Shown here: piece after piece, positions 59,121 to 64,000 of the stretch
Numbering within the stretch: position 1 is the first letter of the stretch
Layout of the letters: the number at the start of each line of letters is the position of its first letter
Assembly (NCBI GenBank): GCA_015680905.1
Contig: CM027381.1
Span: 56,920,501 to 56,984,500, forward strand
DNA from: Coptis chinensis
Taxonomy: Eukaryota; Streptophyta; Magnoliopsida; Ranunculales; Ranunculaceae
Reading direction: 5' to 3'
Length of the DNA stretch: 64,000 nucleotides
Notes under the pieces: generated by a model
What the model was told of the DNA's origin: nothing
Databases searched by the model: none
What the model saw: the letters and a program-made list of their open reading frames with translations, nothing else
Translations under genes and position numbers: made by a program

Positions 59121-60797
59121 AAGACCATCGACGTTATGATGGCAGGAAACACTTCTCGAGGGTAGGAAAAACCCCACGTCACACTGTGCAATTCAGAGTT
59201 CGCTGCAAAAGAATCAGTTGGCAGTATCTTAATAGACAGCCTACAACTTGATAGGCTCAGTCAAGCCTTCTGATATCAGTAAGGCGATGCTCCCGCGAAG
59301 TGATAGACACTCTAGGACCCGACGTCAGTGAGGAGAAAGATCTTCTCGACGTCGTGATGAGTCACGAATGGATTCTAACTAGGTAGCTCCCTAATGTCCA
59401 TATAGATAGTTTATGTTTTATTTTCATTTTGTTTGTTTTCTTTTCTTTTCGCATTTATGTATAATTATAAGTATTAGTGTAATTTTAATATTATCTGCTT
59501 GTTTTAAATTGTTTCGTATGTGGAATTTGGATATTAGTAGAAGGTAATACAAATACATCATGCCAAAATTTTCCATTTTTCTTTTCTGCATTACATATGT
59601 TTTTGAAAATACAAAAAAACAAAAAAATTTATAGTAGAATAATTTAGTAAATCCCTAGTACAATAAACCATGTATTTTTCGTTCTATATCAAATAACCCA
59701 CGCCCCAAACTTATTTGGGGGTGGTATATTTTCATCATGAAGAACATAATACAGGTGTATCGCAGTTTTTGCTGATGTTTCTATGGTAATCTCTTTCCTT
59801 ATTTTTCATACTTTGAGGGTAAAACATATTTCTATTTGGGGGTGGTATAATAACATTTTGCAAAAACTAGACATTTCTTAAATAGATATAGTAGTATATT
59901 TCTTCCTTTCTTAAAAAAAAAAAAAAAAAACATTTTTTTTTTTTTTTGTTTAGTACTAGAAGTCCTATTTCCTTTTCTATGATGAATAAATAGTCTAGAA
60001 GTGTCATTATAACAATAGAGTAAGGATTTATTCTTTGAACTTAAACTAATATATGTTTAATAGTTTTTGCATCTTTTCATGAATGACACGTATAAGCATT
60101 TGATTGTATATTGCAATAAGTTTCTGAGACCAAGGTTAGAACAATAATTAAGTTCCATATCCTGTGAGAATCTAGCCCAAAGCCTCATCTGAATGATTAT
60201 TAAGTTATGACACAAAGGATGTCCGGATAGAAATACCACACGTCCACTTGTTTGATCACCACGCCATATCCTAAGAGAGAATTTAGGCCCTTTTATATAA
60301 ATATAGCCAACGTTAAAAACCCAAAAAGATAGTTTTTCTCTAGTTACACCTCTTGAGCCTTCAAAATTTTCTAAAAACCTTTTTATCTTTCCCCATAAAT
60401 TCCTGAACCGTTATAACACACAATAAAAAGCTTAACCAGCTTACGAGTTGAGAATTTGATGAATATCAGAAAAAGAGAAGAGAGGACCTTGTACAAAAAC
60501 AGATCAATTAGTTGCTTCGAAAAGAAGAGAAAGAAAAAAAAAAAAAAAAAAAAAAAAAAAACCCATCAAAAACCAAAACTCCAAAAAAAATTCAAAGGAG
60601 TCATAAATTGAATCTCCCAAAAGTTCAAAATCAAAAGGAGACGATATTAGAAACAAAAGAAAAACAAAAACAAAAGCGAAGTTAGAACTCCCAAAATTCA
60701 AAATCATATGGAGTCACAAAGCCAAAGAGCTAAAAAATGAATCACAATTCGGAAGCAAAGAACAAAACGAGGTTCTTCTCTAGTTACAAGTATATTG
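59121..60797 (+). mobile_element. Athila-like retrotransposon H, 3' remnant
   Basis: The first 280 bases or so resemble the Arg/Ser-rich end of an env-like ORF 1 (TCTTCTCGACGTCGTGATGAG.. compared with C near 29818). Then come purine tract 3 (59714-59724) and tract 4 (59835-59845), the CACGTCCACTTGTTTGATCACCA box, long A runs (59919, 60533) and the GGTTCTTCTCTAGTTAC box, all in the order found in D. It stops near 60797, where FAR1-like coding DNA begins. Tract 5 and the 3' LTR are missing. Confidence 0.7.
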
Positions 60798-61275
60798 AAG
60801 ACCCAATTTCTCAACTTAAGAGGTCAAAAGGTTGCGGAAAAAGGCTTAAGAGGGGAAAAGAGAAGGCACTCAGAAAGGGGAAGCAATGTAAAGGCAGGCG
60901 GTGTATTGGATGTAATAAGGCTGGAGTATCTTATGACAAAAGGAATTGTCCAATGCTTAATAATGGGTAAGTAATGCCAATTTATTATTTCTTTATTTTT
61001 AATCCTAAAAGTGCATTTCATATATTCTTTGTTATGTTAATTGCCTTGCAGTGAACAAGCTTCACAAATTTCTTCATGTGACAATGAGGAAGAAACCAAT
61101 ACAAATTCTAATAGTGACGATGATTCTTATTCTGCCTCGGGTACACACCGATTTTTTGTATTGTCTTTTACTTTTTAGTATTGTATTGCTTTTATCCTTA
61201 TCACTATTGAATTTTTGCTTGATATTAGGTGAGATGGAACTTTGCATTGATATGCATAAAGTACATGGTAGTTAG
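60798..61275 (+). pseudogene. 3' end of a FAR1-related (FRS-type) gene
   Basis: Three exons can be read in one frame: about 60798-60966, 61052-61140 and 61229-61275 (TAG), with GT-AG introns. The first encodes RSKGCGKRLKRGKEKA and a zinc-knuckle-like CIGCNKAGVSYDKRNCP, the C-terminal signature of FAR1-RELATED SEQUENCE proteins (domesticated MULE transposases acting as nuclear regulators), with Tyr where His is usual. Exons 2-3 give an acidic Ser/Asn-rich tail ending MHKVHGS. The 5' part (FAR1 DNA-binding, MULE and SWIM domains) is absent; retrotransposon H abuts directly. It is either a gene cut by the nest or a captured fragment. Confidence 0.7.
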
Positions 61276-62020
61276 TAGTGCGTGGACAATTGCTCTCATG
61301 CTTAAATCCCACAGTCGGACAAGTGTTGTTTTGGTTAGCAGTGATGACAAGTGTTGCAGTTCTAATAGATTTGAACGTTGGTGGTTCAAATTTATTCAAT
61401 CCTTGAGAAGCTGCTGTAGCATCCATTAAGACAAATCAAAGTTGGACAACAATCTTCTTTTGACATAACTTAGAGACATAGGAACCCAATTGATATTGCT
61501 CTCTCTTGTATATGGCATCTTGGTGGCATGATTTTCGGGTCATTTTTTTTTATCGAATCTCTATTTTTTATTCAAATTTGGTTATACACACTGATTATTA
61601 TACTTACAGAACGAAGCAAATTTTGGAACAGGCATAAAGTGGCCCTCGAGGTCGTGTAGGAATTTAGCTTGGAGGAATTTTGCTCAACTTGACCACGAAC
61701 TTCAGAAGTACAACAGTACAACGAATTTAGCGTGGAGGATTTGATTTTGTTTCTGCTAGGAAGTGTTGTTGGGCGCTTGGGCCATGCTGATGGCTTTTTT
61801 AGCAATCTGAAACTCAACATTAAGGCGCTCTTCACAGAATTTTAAAGAATCTTCTAACTATTAAATCAACCTACAAAGTTGATGGTCATACTTTATGTAG
61901 ATTTAGCTTTTTTGAAATACATGAAACTATTTCTGATTGAATTCTTGATCTAATATAGATTTTCGAAACAGATGCAAAAATACTTTCATCTTCCTCTGAC
62001 GTAATTGGCAGAAAGGGATT
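61276..62020. other. No gene recognised
   Basis: The stretch 61572-61835 has an open frame on the minus strand, and a second minus-strand frame here reads CEERLNVEFQIAKKAISMAQ with several stops. I recognise neither. A decayed gene fragment is possible. Confidence 0.35.
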
Positions 62021-62317
62021 TCATATTTTTTCCCTTAGCTCTGCAACTGGAACATATACTACAGGTTGTTTGTTCATAATGGGTTTATCTGTTACATCAT
62101 TATTCTCATTATCTATAATCAACAACAGTGTCTTCATCTTTTCAATTTTCTCCTTGAGATGACAAATCCTCTCTATCTCAACAATGTATGGCAGCTCCTT
62201 GTTATCCGAACATTTTGATTGACCTTTTTTCTTTTGCAGGGCTACTTTTCTTTTTAAACTACCTATTTGCTTCTTCGAGATCACTGTTTTCCTTAACCAC
62301 GGAGTAACTTGTAACAC
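62021..62317 (-). CDS. Hypothetical Lys-rich ORF, possible gene fragment
   Basis: A 98-codon open frame on the minus strand. Its N-terminal half is Lys/Arg/Gln-rich (SKKQIGSLKRKVALQKKKGQ). The middle has a heptad-like stretch (EIERICHLKEKIEKMKTLL) that could form a coiled coil. I recognise no family. After its stop the same frame continues with acidic residues, so this may be a decayed exon rather than a complete gene. The ATG at 62317 is simply the first in frame. Confidence 0.3.
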   Translation of the reverse strand: MLQVTPWLRKTVISKKQIGSLKRKVALQKKKGQSKCSDNKELPYIVEIERICHLKEKIEKMKTLLLIIDNENNDVTDKPIMNKQPVVYVPVAELREKI

Positions 62318-62427
62318 ATCATTTCAACAACATAGTAGGGACTGGCTATTAGAATGAGATACAGAAGGTTTCTACTGCAGGAAACAGACAAATGTTCCAC
62401 CCAAAAACAATAAAACATCAACAATAT

Positions 62428-62500
62428 AGGATCTTGGTGGATTCGAACCACCATATCTTTGGATAACCCTAAAGTGCTATACCATTTGAGCTAAAGATCC
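62428..62500 (-). tRNA. tRNA-like sequence, probably a pseudogene
   Basis: On the minus strand the acceptor arms GGATCTT / AAGATCC pair over 7 bases. The T arm GGTGG-TTCGAAT-CCACC is perfect. The D arm GCTCAAATGGTATAGC pairs at 3 of 4. The anticodon arm (CTTTAGGGTTATCCAAAG) does not give a clean 5-bp stem and 7-base loop, and no anticodon flanked by U33 and a purine at 37 can be read with confidence. Length 73 without CCA. Confidence 0.6.
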
Positions 62501-62586
62501 AATCCTTGTGAATGTGTTTATCGGTACTTTATAAAAACTAGTTTACTCCCTCACGCCAATATTATGTTCTAATGAAATAAACTACA

Positions 62587-62802
62587 AATTAGGCAAACCA
62601 GAAAGTTCAATTGGAGCCTCACCAGAAAATTTTTGATGGCTCAAATACAACGTTGTGAGACTCGATAAATTCCCAATGCTTTCTGGAATTCTTCCCCCAC
62701 AATTACTCATATTAAGAAATTTCAAAGTCTCAAATCCCCAATACTTGAAGGCACTACACCATAAAATTTATTACCACGCACTAAGAATCAAACTACTCAA
62801 GT
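62587..62802 (-). pseudogene. LRR pseudogene fragment (receptor-like protein type)
   Basis: The minus strand encodes about three plant extracellular LRRs: NKFYGVVPSSIGDLRL, then after a frameshift MSNCGGRIPESIGNLSSLTT and LYLSHQKFSGEAPIELSGLP. The LxGxIPxxIGxLxxL pattern is of the RLP/RLK type. A stop and one or two frameshifts break it, and no start, membrane or kinase segment is nearby. It is unrelated in position to the receptor kinase at 583-2634. Confidence 0.7.
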
Positions 62803-63032
62803 GGGAGAGAGAGCAACGACAATTTTTTTTCTTTTTCATTTTTTTTGTTCCTTTTGTTGAAAGAGAGAGAGTTACTAGAGATAAAAAAAATGGGAGAGAA
62901 AGTTGAAGAGAGAAAATAAAATAGAGATACGAGTGGGGTTTTTTAGTTTTAGGATTGACTAAATCTCATGGGATATCTTGTGAGGTTTACTCCATTAGTT
63001 ATTATCTGAAGTACCTACTTGTAAGAGAGGGA

Positions 63033-63033
<1 letters not shown>

Positions 63034-63069
<36 letters not shown>
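63034..63069. repeat. (TA)n-(TG)n microsatellite
   Basis: TATATATA is followed by a TG run of about 13 units and GGGGG. Confidence 0.9.
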
Positions 63070-64000
63070 GGGGATCAAGATACCATGGATTCTATACCTC
63101 ACTTTTTACCTTAAATCTTGACTGCACAGCACAACAGAATTGATAGTGGAGATTAGATGTAGATTGGCACATATTAAATAGAGTGAGCCGAGCAGTCGAG
63201 CCAATTAAAACAACAAGAACCCAATCACGTGACTTTTTATTATTACCCCTCTCACATCTCTCTCGTCTCTTTCTCTTTTCTTCTCTCTCCTCTACAAAAA
63301 AAACCATTAAAAACAAATCAAAAGTTCAAAAAATAAAATTCACATAATGTGGGTATAGTTTTTGTGCTATTTAGTAGAAGTTTGTTAAATGTGGTGGAAG
63401 ATTTTGCTCATTTGTTAACTCCTCTGACATGTAGAAGAGTGTGCTCCCCTAACAAATCTTTGTAATCATGACGACAACCAAAGACAACCAAAAAGAACAA
63501 AATAAAAAGAAGAAGAATGTGTATCTATTGTCTGTGTATTTCAATATTTGAAGAGTCTTAATTATTTTGGTTTGATGGGCGATCCTTTTTGTTCAATCTT
63601 TGAAGAATCTTTGAAGACTTTGTAGGTACCTTGTAATTATTATAGATTTGATTAGATGATAGAAGAACCTGTATTGTTTCCCTTGTGTTAGAAAAGATAT
63701 ATACCTACTACATGTGTGACTTAATACACGCCAATTGTGCTTGTCTGTGAGATACCGATTTGTCTAATAGGAGTAAGGGCCTAAGGGGGTTCGCTTCTGT
63801 GATGCATTTCTGTGTTTTAATAGACCCTTCAATTCAATAATTGCACATTGTAGCAAAGCTGATCTGTGTACAAATAAGTCATAGAGCTGACTTTTTTTAA
63901 AAAATGAAACATCAACAACTGAGTCTTTGATATGCAGTTGTGCTCCAATCATGTATTTTGTGATTCCATCCGCCAAATCCTGTCTTAAGTTTCAGTTCCA
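63070..64000. other. No gene recognised
   Basis: A CT-rich stretch lies near 63248-63292. An open frame at 63976-63764 (minus, 70 codons) shows no recognisable family. Nothing else can be supported. Confidence 0.35.

Overview
This window looks like nuclear DNA of a flowering plant, most likely a eudicot: it is AT-rich, has one spliced plant-type receptor-like kinase gene with GT-AG introns, CACTA-type DNA transposon ends, and a deep nest of Athila-type (Ty3/Gypsy) LTR retrotransposons. I cannot name the species. About 1-2.7 kb holds the only intact-looking host gene, a leucine-rich-repeat receptor pseudokinase. The stretch 2.7-6.2 kb is gene-free and rich in simple and palindromic repeats. 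From 6.2 to 11.9 kb lies a degraded CACTA-like element that itself carries a smaller inverted-repeat element filled with a palindromic minisatellite. From about 11.9 to 60.8 kb the DNA is almost entirely nested Athila-like retrotransposons. From 60.8 kb to the end there is the last part of a FAR1-related gene, a tRNA-like sequence, an LRR pseudogene scrap and unassigned DNA. The retrotransposons are lettered here. G (minus, 11915-14017) is a 3' remnant. A (plus, 14018-17838) keeps its 5' LTR and gag and is cut at the protease by B (plus LTR piece, 17839-18679). B is cut by C (plus, 18680-30522), the only copy with reverse transcriptase, RNase H and integrase. C has a solo LTR, I (26082-27445), inside its integrase, and is cut by E (plus, 30523-36434). 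E is cut by F (minus, 36435-46096). F's outer LTR is cut 22 bases short of its end by a second CACTA element (46097 to about 47470). D (plus, about 47471-59120) follows with a truncated 5' LTR and a full 3' LTR, inserted into H (59121 to about 60797), a 3' remnant. The second halves of A, B, C and E are absent, so the nest never closes. LTRs begin TGATA/TGATT and end in CA, and the primer binding sites read TGGCGCC..TGCC, typical of Athila-like elements. All coding regions are broken by stops and frameshifts. The most notable pattern is that D and F, in opposite orientations, lack reverse transcriptase and integrase and carry in their place the same unrecognised basic tail fused after the protease. 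Both also keep five purine tracts resembling TTTGGGGGTGG, in the same order, between the former cistrons. A GC-rich motif (GAGCGCGACCCGCGCCC-like) recurs in the leader before gag and again before downstream env-like ORFs. I read these as marks of a non-autonomous lineage that depends on C-like partners; this is inference.
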